From positions 1 through 20,205 of the forward strand of contig JANJUH010000227.1 of assembly GCA_024710675.1 (NCBI GenBank): a DNA stretch of 20,205 bases, read 5' to 3'. This document shows, in pieces, positions 14,724 to 20,205 of this stretch. The translations under genes were made by a program, and so were the position numbers. This DNA is from Lysobacterales bacterium. GTDB taxonomy: Bacteria > Pseudomonadota > Gammaproteobacteria > Xanthomonadales > SZUA-5. How positions within the stretch are numbered: position 1 is the first letter of the stretch; each line of letters begins with the position of its first letter. The notes beneath the pieces were generated by a model. That model saw nothing but the letters and a program-made list of their open reading frames with translations, was not told the DNA's origin and did no database searches.

Positions 14724-16229
14724 ATGAGTGCGAACAGCAACGGCGCCTTCGTGCCGCCGCCGCCGGGCGAGTTCCTGGGCCATCCACGCGCCCTGTGGAA
14801 CCTTTTCGGCACCGAGTTCTGGGAACGCTTCATGTACTACGGCATGCGCGCGATCCTCGCCGTGCATGTCGCCGCCGCCTTCTTCTCCCACATGGGCGAG
14901 AACGCCGCATCCGAAGCCAGCAAGACCTACGGCGGCTACACCGCGATGGTGTACATGACCGGCATCCTCGGCGGCTACATCGCCGACCGCATCTTGGGCT
15001 ACCAGCGCTCGATCATGTTGGGCGGCGTGCTGATGGCGATCGGCATGTTCATGCTGATGGCCCCGGATCTCACGACCTTCCTGCTCGGCCTGGCCGTCGT
15101 CGTCGTCGGCAACGGCCTGTTCAAGCCGAACATCTCGACGATGGTCGGCAAGCTCTACGCACCCGGCGACGCCCGGCGCGATTCGGGCTTCACGATCTTC
15201 TACATGGGCATCAACGCCGGCGCGCTGCTGGCGCCGATCGTCTGCGGCACCTGGGTCGGCGCCGTCTACGGTTATCGCTGGGGCTTCTTCACCGCCGGCA
15301 TGGGCATGATCCTCGGCCTCGTCGTCTTCCAGATCGTCAAGCACTGGCTGGGCCATGTCGGCACCGCGCCCGCCGATCGCGACGGCAAGAAGTCGATGGT
15401 CCAGGTCATCGTCGGTGCGGCGCTGCTGGTGGTGCCGGTGTACTTCCTGCTGAGCCAGAGTGATGTGCTCGGTGGCTTGCTGATCGTGATGATGCTGGCG
15501 CTGGTGGCCTACTTCATCTGGAGCGGCATCCAGAGCGGTGACAAGGCGCAGTTGCACCGCTACATCGCGATGATGATCCTGTTCGCCGCCAACATCCTGT
15601 TCTGGGCGCTGTTCGAGCAGGCCGGTTCCTCACTGAACTTCCTCGCCCGCGACTTCGTGAACATGCCGACGATCTTCGGCTACGAAGTCCACTTCACCGC
15701 CTTCCAGTCGATCAACCCGATCTTCATCATCCTGCTGGCGCCGGTCTTTGCCGCGATGTGGCCGGCGCTCGACCGCGCCAACTGGAACCCCTCGATCCCG
15801 CGCAAGTTCGGCTACGGCCTGATCGGCGCCGCCGTCGGTTTCTACGTGCTGGTCTTCGCGATCGAGTACACGGTGGGCGAGAACGGCAAGATCAGCTGGA
15901 CCTGGTTGACGCTGACTTACCTCATCCACACCATGGGCGAGCTGTGTCTGTCGCCGATCGGTCTGGCGATGGTGACCAAGCTGGCGCGTCCGCACGAGAC
16001 CGGTCTGGCGATGGGCGGCTGGTTCCTGTCGATCGCGATGGCCAACTTCGTCGCCGGCCGCATCGCCGCGATCGCGACCGCCGGTGGCAGTGGCCACGGC
16101 GAGGCTGCCGGTTCACTCGCGCAGTACTCGGAAGTCTTCATGCAGCTGTTCACGATCGGCATCGTCATCGCCGCCGTGTACTTCCTGGCCGCGCCGCTGA
16201 TCAACCGGCTGATGCATGGGGTGAAGTAG
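14724..16229 (+). CDS. POT/PTR2 family proton-dependent oligopeptide transporter
   Basis: A 501-residue inner-membrane protein with about 12-14 helices that imports di- and tripeptides with protons. The first helix holds the ExxER motif E31-F-W-E34-R35 followed by FMYYGMRA, the signature of POT proton coupling. Other family segments are GNGLFKPNISTMVGKLY in the helix 4 region, GFTIFYMGINAGALLAP, and FEQAGSSLNFLARDF in the C-terminal half. Length fits bacterial members such as DtpA. GGGGAG precedes the ATG. The TAG stop at 16227-16229 is contributed by a REP-like repeat. It stands alone and converges on marR. Confidence 0.93.
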   Translation: MSANSNGAFVPPPPGEFLGHPRALWNLFGTEFWERFMYYGMRAILAVHVAAAFFSHMGENAASEASKTYGGYTAMVYMTGILGGYIADRILGYQRSIMLGGVLMAIGMFMLMAPDLTTFLLGLAVVVVGNGLFKPNISTMVGKLYAPGDARRDSGFTIFYMGINAGALLAPIVCGTWVGAVYGYRWGFFTAGMGMILGLVVFQIVKHWLGHVGTAPADRDGKKSMVQVIVGAALLVVPVYFLLSQSDVLGGLLIVMMLALVAYFIWSGIQSGDKAQLHRYIAMMILFAANILFWALFEQAGSSLNFLARDFVNMPTIFGYEVHFTAFQSINPIFIILLAPVFAAMWPALDRANWNPSIPRKFGYGLIGAAVGFYVLVFAIEYTVGENGKISWTWLTLTYLIHTMGELCLSPIGLAMVTKLARPHETGLAMGGWFLSIAMANFVAGRIAAIATAGGSGHGEAAGSLAQYSEVFMQLFTIGIVIAAVYFLAAPLINRLMHGVK

Positions 16230-16292
16230 GAGCGCGCTCTGCGCGCGAAAGACTCAGCCGTCGGAACGATTCGCGCCCAAGGGCGCTCCTAC
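16226..16292. repeat. REP-like inverted pair (family A), first of two in tandem
   Basis: The plus copy 16226-16248 has hairpin core GCGCGC-TCT-GCGCGC. The minus copy 16271-16292 reads TCGCGCCCAAGGGCGC then TCCTAC on the plus strand. The stop codon of the transporter gene lies at bases 2-4 of the first copy. Confidence 0.88.
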
Positions 16293-16293
16293 C

Positions 16294-16359
16294 GCAGGAG
16301 CGCCCTCTGGGCGCGAAGCCGCCTCACCGCAATCTTGTCGCGCCCAAGGGCGCTCCTAC
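16294..16359. repeat. REP-like inverted pair (family A), second of two in tandem
   Basis: The plus copy 16294-16316 begins GCAGGAGCGCCCTCTGGGCG. The minus copy 16338-16359 is identical to that at 16271-16292. It ends two bases before the marR stop codon, so the double pair fills the whole space between two convergent genes and could end transcription from both sides. Confidence 0.88.
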
Positions 16360-16361
16360 GG

Positions 16362-16889
16362 TTACGGCCTCATCCCCAGATCCTTGCCCGTCAGCAGCAG
16401 ACCGACGCCCGCGGTGGTGAGCTTGTCGAGAATGCGTTCGAGCGTCGCGCGCTCGCTGGCCGACAGCGCCGACAGCAGCCGCGCCTCGCAGGCCAGCGCC
16501 AGCGGGGCGACTTCCTCGTAGACCGCGCGGCCGGCGGCGCTGAGGTTCAGCACCGAACGGCGGCGGTCGTCCGGGGCGGTGACGCGGACCAACCGATCCG
16601 TCGCCAGCAGCTCGTTGACCGCGCGGCTGACCGCCACCTTGTCCATGCGCGTGCGCTCGGCGAGTTCGACGGCCGACAGGTCCGGGTAGCGCCCGAGCAC
16701 GGCGAGGACGCGCCACTGGGTCACGTTGAGCTGGAAGCGCTCGCCGTAGAGCGTGGCGATGGCCTGGCTGATCGTGTTCGACAGGATCGACAAGCGATAG
16801 GGCAGGAAGCGCTCGAGTTCGAGCATTGGCCCTTTGCGGCGGGCGCATCGACCGCCGGCGCGTACGCCGGATGGTGGTGATTCGGCCAT
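16362..16889 (-). CDS. MarR family transcriptional regulator
   Basis: A 175-residue dimeric winged-helix DNA-binding protein. Residues about 23-55 form the dimerisation helix region (LERFLPYRLSILSNTISQAI), the winged helix spans about 56-118 with recognition helix around 83-97 (DKVAVSRAVNELLA) and the wing DDRRRSVL (107-114). MarR proteins usually repress until a small phenolic or other ligand binds. I chose the ATG at 16889 because GGGAGG lies five bases upstream; an internal ATG at 16826 would give 154 residues. It is divergent from a secreted-protein gene and the tyrosine-catabolism genes. The same 18-base element occurs in its own promoter region and at hppD, so it probably controls homogentisate metabolism and itself (inference). 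Confidence 0.88.
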   Translation of the reverse strand: MAESPPSGVRAGGRCARRKGPMLELERFLPYRLSILSNTISQAIATLYGERFQLNVTQWRVLAVLGRYPDLSAVELAERTRMDKVAVSRAVNELLATDRLVRVTAPDDRRRSVLNLSAAGRAVYEEVAPLALACEARLLSALSASERATLERILDKLTTAGVGLLLTGKDLGMRP

Positions 16890-16913
16890 CCGCCCCTCCC
16901 GCGCTGCTGCGAC

Positions 16914-16931
16914 CGTTACGATTGAAACTAT
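16914..16931. promoter_or_regulatory. Candidate MarR operator, marR side
   Basis: CGTTACGATTGAAACTAT matches the 18-base element at 17622-17639 at 15 positions. On the minus strand it overlaps GATAGT (16927-16932), a possible -10 box for marR with a leader of about 30 bases. The left half is more degenerate than at hppD. Binding here could also affect the divergent gene at 17008. Confidence 0.6.
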
Positions 16932-16973
16932 CGCCACGACAGCGCCTTCGCAATCCTGCGCCGCAGCAGCGCC

Positions 16974-16979
16974 TATGCT
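16974..16979 (+). promoter_or_regulatory. Candidate -10 box for the secreted-protein gene
   Basis: TATGCT in the context GCGCCTATGCT, identical to the 11-base string upstream of the Tricorn-like gene. It lies 28 bases before the ATG at 17008, with GGGAGA as ribosome binding site between. The -35 region is not convincing. Confidence 0.4.
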
Positions 16980-17007
16980 GCATCCTCGCGAACCGGGAGA
17001 GACAACG

Positions 17008-17607
17008 ATGAGTGTGACCGGCAGATTCCCCACGCTGATCGGGACCGGCTTGTTGCTTGTGGCGTTGTCGGTACCCGTACAAGCGCGGCCACGCGACGAC
17101 TTCGTCGCCGCCCTGCGCGATGTGTGCGGTCAGGCCTTCGCCGGTCGCATCGTCGCCAACACACCGGAGGATCCGGCCGATCCCTTCGCCGGCAAGACCA
17201 TGGTGATGCATGTGCGCGAATGCGGAGAGCACGTGATCCGCGTGCCTTTCCATGTCGGCGACGACCGCTCGCGTACCTGGGTGATCAGCGTGCTCGCCGA
17301 CGGTCTCGCGCTCGCGCACGACCATCGCCACGAGGACGGCAGCCCCGATGTGCTGACGCTCTACGGTGGCCAGACCACGACGGCCGGCAGCGCGACGCGC
17401 CAGGAATTCCCGGCCGACGCGCGCACGAAGGAATTGTTCATCGCCGAGGATCGTGCAGTCTCGGTGCCGAATGTGTGGGCCATCGAGATCGAGCCGGGCA
17501 AGCGCTACGTCTACGAACTGGCACGCCCGGGACGCTTGTTCCGCGTCGAGTTCGACCTGTCGCGCCCGATCGATCCGCCACCGCCGCCCTGGGGTGCCGT
17601 GCCCTGA
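17008..17607 (+). CDS. Conserved secreted protein, unknown function
   Basis: A 199-residue protein with a signal peptide (MSVTGRFPTLIGTGLLLVAL, cleavage after VQA at about 26). The mature part is mostly beta-like. It has two cysteines (in DVCGQAF and RECGEHV) that could form a disulfide, a His-rich motif LAHDHRHEDGSPD that could bind metal, and the segments ATRQEFPADART and VWAIEIEPGKRYVYEL; it ends Pro-rich (PPPPPWG). It looks like a type of secreted hypothetical protein I recall from several proteobacteria, with no function I can assign. GGGAGA precedes the ATG. It lies between the two candidate MarR operators, divergent from marR and 69 bases ahead of hppD, so it may belong to the same regulon. 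Confidence 0.8.
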   Translation: MSVTGRFPTLIGTGLLLVALSVPVQARPRDDFVAALRDVCGQAFAGRIVANTPEDPADPFAGKTMVMHVRECGEHVIRVPFHVGDDRSRTWVISVLADGLALAHDHRHEDGSPDVLTLYGGQTTTAGSATRQEFPADARTKELFIAEDRAVSVPNVWAIEIEPGKRYVYELARPGRLFRVEFDLSRPIDPPPPPWGAVP

Positions 17608-17621
17608 CACGACCCAACGAA

Positions 17622-17639
17622 AGTTTCGTTTGAAACTAT
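17622..17639. promoter_or_regulatory. Candidate MarR operator at hppD
   Basis: An inverted repeat AGTTTC (17622-17627), spacer GTTT, GAAACT (17632-17637). The right arm overlaps the first base of the TATAAT -10 box, so a bound repressor would block polymerase. A near copy lies at 16914-16931 before marR. Confidence 0.7.
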
Positions 17640-17642
17640 AAT
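17637..17642 (+). promoter_or_regulatory. -10 box of the hppD promoter
   Basis: A perfect TATAAT, 34 bases before the hppD ATG, giving a leader of about 28 bases that holds the ribosome binding site GGGAG (17666-17670). No good -35 hexamer lies about 17 bases upstream. Confidence 0.65.
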
Positions 17643-17676
17643 CCGCGCACCAGACGTCGATTTACGGGAGCCACCG

Positions 17677-18753
17677 ATGAGCGCCACCACCGCCACCGCA
17701 GCGACGCCGACCGGCATGCCCAATCCGCTCGGCATCAATGGCTTCGAGTTCGTCGAGTTCGCCGCGCCCGATCCGGCGCTGCTGCATGGCCTGTTCAAGC
17801 GCATGGGCTTCACCGCCGTCGCGCGCCACGCGAGCAAGGCCATCACGCTGTACCGCCAGGGCGGCGTCAACTTCCTGGTCAACGAGGAGCCGGGCTCCTT
17901 CGCTGCCGACTTCGCGGCGCAGCACGGTCCTTGCGCCTGCGGTTTTGCGATCCGTGTCGAGGATGGCGAGGAGGTCTTTGCGCAGGTCGTCGAGCGCGGC
18001 GCCGAGCCCTTCGCGCAGAAGCCCGAGACCCGCGCGGTCGATGCGCCGGTGATCAAGGGCATCGGCGACTGCATGCTGTACCTGATCACCGACGGCGTCG
18101 AACCCTATGCGCTCGACTTCCGCTTCTTCGACGACGTCGACCGCGAGCCGGTGGGTTTTGGCCTCACCTTCATCGACCACCTGACCCACAACCTCTACTT
18201 CGGCAACATGGAGAAGTGGGCGACCTACTACGAGCGCCTGTTCGGCTTCCGCGAGATCCGCTACTTCGACATCAAGGGCGTCAAGACCGGCCTCGTGTCG
18301 AAGGCCATGACCGCGCCCGACGGCATCGTGCGCATCCCGCTGAACGAGTCCTCGGATCCGAAGAGCCAGATCAACGAGTACCTCGACCAGTACCACGGCG
18401 AGGGCATCCAGCACATCGCCTGTTTCACCGACGACATCTACGCGACGATCGAGGCCATGCGCGCGCAGGGCATGACCTTCCTCAACACGCCCGACACCTA
18501 CTACGAGGTGATCGACCAGCGCATCCCCAACCACGGCGAGAACGTGGCGAAGATGCGCGAGCTGAAGATCCTGATCGACGCCGATCCGGAGACCAAGAAG
18601 AAGCTGCTGCTGCAGATCTTCACCGAGAACCAGATCGGCCCGATCTTCTTCGAGATCATCCAGCGCAAGGGCAATGAAGGCTTCGGCGAAGGCAACTTCC
18701 AGGCCCTGTTCGAGTCGATCGAGCGCGACCAGATGAAGCGCGGGGTGCTGTGA
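17677..18753 (+). CDS. hppD: 4-hydroxyphenylpyruvate dioxygenase
   Basis: A 358-residue Fe(II) enzyme that converts 4-hydroxyphenylpyruvate and oxygen to homogentisate and CO2, the second step of tyrosine breakdown. It has the two VOC-fold halves of the family. The three iron ligands are visible: H168 (FIDHLTHNL), H246 (GIQHIACF) and E326 (FFEIIQRKG), the last followed by GNEGFGEGNFQALF. Length matches bacterial HPPD. The start has GGGAG at proper spacing. It lies downstream of a TATAAT box overlapped by a palindrome shared with marR, and 38 bases ahead of the homogentisate dioxygenase gene, with which it forms an operon. Confidence 0.97.
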   Translation: MSATTATAATPTGMPNPLGINGFEFVEFAAPDPALLHGLFKRMGFTAVARHASKAITLYRQGGVNFLVNEEPGSFAADFAAQHGPCACGFAIRVEDGEEVFAQVVERGAEPFAQKPETRAVDAPVIKGIGDCMLYLITDGVEPYALDFRFFDDVDREPVGFGLTFIDHLTHNLYFGNMEKWATYYERLFGFREIRYFDIKGVKTGLVSKAMTAPDGIVRIPLNESSDPKSQINEYLDQYHGEGIQHIACFTDDIYATIEAMRAQGMTFLNTPDTYYEVIDQRIPNHGENVAKMRELKILIDADPETKKKLLLQIFTENQIGPIFFEIIQRKGNEGFGEGNFQALFESIERDQMKRGVL

Positions 18754-18791
18754 GTCGCCTGGCCGCCTTCGGCTAACCGGAGTTCGTTCCC

Positions 18792-19925
18792 ATGTCCAAG
18801 AAGTGGATCACCGTCTCCCGCGTCGAGGGCAAGGCCTCGCGCCAGGCCCATTGCGACCTGCCGCCGGGCACCTACGAGCGCGAAATGGGCAAGGAGGGCT
18901 TCTTCGGCCCGGCCTGCCACATGTACCACCCGAATCCACCGACGGCGTGGACCAGCTTCGAGGGTCCCTTGCGTCCGCGCGCCTTCGACTCGACGAAGTT
19001 TCCCGGCCACGGTCATACGCCCTGGCGGGCCCACGAGCTGTTCCACAACGCGCACACACGCATCCGATCGTGGCGTTGCGAGCAGTCGATGGACCACCTG
19101 GTGCGCAATGCCGACGGCGACGAGATGCTGTTCGTGCACAACGGCTCCGGGCACCTGTATTGCGACTACGGGCACCTGGCGATCGAGGCCGGCGACTATG
19201 TGATGCTGCCGCGCTCGACGAGCTGGCGGCTCGAGGTGACGAGCCCGCTCGACCTCCTGCTGATCGAGGCAACCAACTCGAGCTACATGCTGCCGGACAA
19301 GGGCCTGGTGGGCCCGCATGCGATCTTCGACCCCGCGATGCTCGATGCGCCGGCGATCGACGAGCTGTTCAAGCGCCAGGAAGCCGGCGAGTGGCGCGTG
19401 GTCGTCAAGCGCCGCAACCAGCTGACCACGATCACCTTCCCCTTCAACCCGCTCGATGCGGTGGGCTGGCATGGTGACCTGTTCCCGGTGCGGATCAACG
19501 TCAAGGACATCCGTCCGCTGATGAGCCACCGCTACCACCTGCCACCGAGTGCCCACACCACCTTCGTCGCCAACCGCTTCGTGATCTGCACCTTCGTGCC
19601 GCGGCCCTTCGAGACCGATCCCGGCGCGATCAAGATCCCCTTCTTCCACAACAACGACGACTACGACGAAGTCATCTTCTACCACCGCGGCGATTTCTTC
19701 AGCCGCGACAACATCCACCCCGGGATGATCACGCTGCACCCCTGCGGCTTCACCCACGGCCCGCATCCGAAGGCGCTGTCGCGGATGCTCGAACAGACCA
19801 AGCCGGCCACCGACGAATACGCGGTGATGATCGACACCCGCGACGAGCTTCTGGTCAGCGAGGCCGCCGAGAGCATCGAGTGGAAGGGCTACGTGGATTC
19901 GTGGAAGGCGGGCAAGGTGGGGTAA
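18792..19925 (+). CDS. hmgA: Homogentisate 1,2-dioxygenase, short form
   Basis: A 377-residue Fe(II) cupin enzyme that opens the homogentisate ring to maleylacetoacetate, the step after HPPD. Family segments include GHGHTPWRAHELFHN, DEMLFVHNGSG, a mid-protein cupin YGHLAIEAGDYVMLPRSTSW, and the C-terminal FFHNNDDYDEVIFYHRGDF and CGFTHGPHP. Likely metal ligands are H286, an acidic residue of the D292-E293 pair, and H322 (inferred by analogy). It is about 50-60 residues shorter than the well-studied human and Pseudomonas enzymes, in line with a short bacterial subfamily. A GGAG lies upstream of the ATG. The next enzymes, maleylacetoacetate isomerase and fumarylacetoacetase, are not in this window. 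Confidence 0.93.
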   Translation: MSKKWITVSRVEGKASRQAHCDLPPGTYEREMGKEGFFGPACHMYHPNPPTAWTSFEGPLRPRAFDSTKFPGHGHTPWRAHELFHNAHTRIRSWRCEQSMDHLVRNADGDEMLFVHNGSGHLYCDYGHLAIEAGDYVMLPRSTSWRLEVTSPLDLLLIEATNSSYMLPDKGLVGPHAIFDPAMLDAPAIDELFKRQEAGEWRVVVKRRNQLTTITFPFNPLDAVGWHGDLFPVRINVKDIRPLMSHRYHLPPSAHTTFVANRFVICTFVPRPFETDPGAIKIPFFHNNDDYDEVIFYHRGDFFSRDNIHPGMITLHPCGFTHGPHPKALSRMLEQTKPATDEYAVMIDTRDELLVSEAAESIEWKGYVDSWKAGKVG

Positions 19926-19933
19926 AGCCGTAA

Positions 19934-19972
19934 GTGGTGAGTGGTGAGTGGTGAGTGGTGAGTGGTGAGTGG
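19934..19972. repeat. Heptamer tandem array, GTGGTGA x5.6
   Basis: Five exact 7-base units plus a partial one, nine bases after the hmgA stop. Read on the minus strand the unit is ACCACTC, as in the array before deoC. The remaining 3' region (19973-20096) shows no gene or clear terminator. Confidence 0.9.
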
Positions 19973-20096
19973 CAGGAGCGTCGGAATGAATGCCGACCCA
20001 CGGGTGCCAGGCGCCCATGGGTGGGCGGCGCTGTGGTGGGTCCGGATTTATCCGGACGCTCTTCAAGCTTCCGCAGCAAGGCCGGTGAACGCCCTT

Positions 20097-20183
20097 GTAG
20101 CCCGCGTTGACCGCCGCAGGCGGGCTACGCGCGTGCTTGCCGCGGAGCCACGCGGGTAGCGCCTTCGGCGCAACCCACGCTAC
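20097..20183. repeat. Long dispersed repeat, family B copy 2
   Basis: The left half 20097-20128 begins GTAGCCCGCGTTGACCGCCG and ends GCGGGCTAC, giving a perfect 9-base stem. The right half 20154-20183 has GCGCC-TTC-GGCGC and ends CAACCCACGCTAC. Same architecture and near-identical sequence to 14475-14568, with a different middle spacer. Confidence 0.85.
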
Positions 20184-20205
20184 GGGCCCCGCCGCCCCAG
20201 CAGAC

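Noticed and set aside
16226..16359. Classical rho-independent terminator
   Set aside because: The hairpins are strong but no U-tract follows on either strand; they are better described as REP-like repeats that may still affect transcript ends.
19934..19972. Possible CRISPR-like repeat array
   Set aside because: Units are 7 bases, directly adjacent, with no spacers and no cas genes nearby.
18501..20066. A 521-codon minus-strand frame opposite hppD/hmgA that reads through the heptamer array
   Set aside because: Includes repeat translation (SPLTTHHSPLTTHH) and lacks domains; hmgA on the plus strand is a clear family member.

Overview
The window is high-GC chromosomal DNA that most resembles a gammaproteobacterium of the Xanthomonadales/Lysobacterales. 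That placement is an inference from gene content (GspA/GspB, SelO, a secreted Tricorn homologue, POT transporter, MarR next to tyrosine catabolism) and from abundant REP-like GTAGGAGCG hairpins and short tandem repeats between genes. I see no rRNA, tRNA, CRISPR array, insertion sequence or phage gene. There are 15 protein genes and they fill most of the window.

Layout. 70-1272 (-) is a CoxE-type VWA protein, divergent from gspA (1384-2970) and gspB (3007-4041), a pair known to help assemble the type II secretion secretin through the peptidoglycan. A rhomboid protease (4075-4749) and a TspO-family membrane protein (4943-5404) follow. Next come a secreted Tricorn-like S41 protease (5551-8817) and, 20 bases later, an unusual fusion of a THEP1-like P-loop NTPase with a polytopic membrane domain (8838-10295). 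Convergent to these is a Tat-exported MsrB (10455-10949, -). Beyond it lie an unrecognised small secreted protein (11210-11695, -) in visibly lower-GC DNA and the AMPylase SelO (11851-13407, -). Then come deoC (13714-14469) and a POT-family peptide transporter (14724-16229).

The last 4 kb is a tyrosine catabolism block. It holds a MarR regulator (16362-16889, -), a divergent conserved secreted protein of unknown role (17008-17607), 4-hydroxyphenylpyruvate dioxygenase (17677-18753) and homogentisate 1,2-dioxygenase (18792-19925). Together the two dioxygenases convert 4-hydroxyphenylpyruvate to maleylacetoacetate. The same 18-base element (15/18 identical) lies upstream of marR and on the -10 box of hppD, so it is a good candidate for the MarR operator.

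The intergenic DNA is unusually structured. It holds six REP-like hairpin units or pairs (two of them supply the TAG stop codon of the preceding gene), two copies of a second long repeat, a perfect 25-base inverted repeat, and several degenerate 7-base tandem arrays. Three genes (VWA, gspA, selO) have a TANNNT box 6-7 bases before the ATG and no Shine-Dalgarno sequence, which suggests leaderless mRNAs. The most promising unknowns are the NTPase-membrane fusion, the MarR regulon with its secreted passenger gene, and the heptamer arrays.
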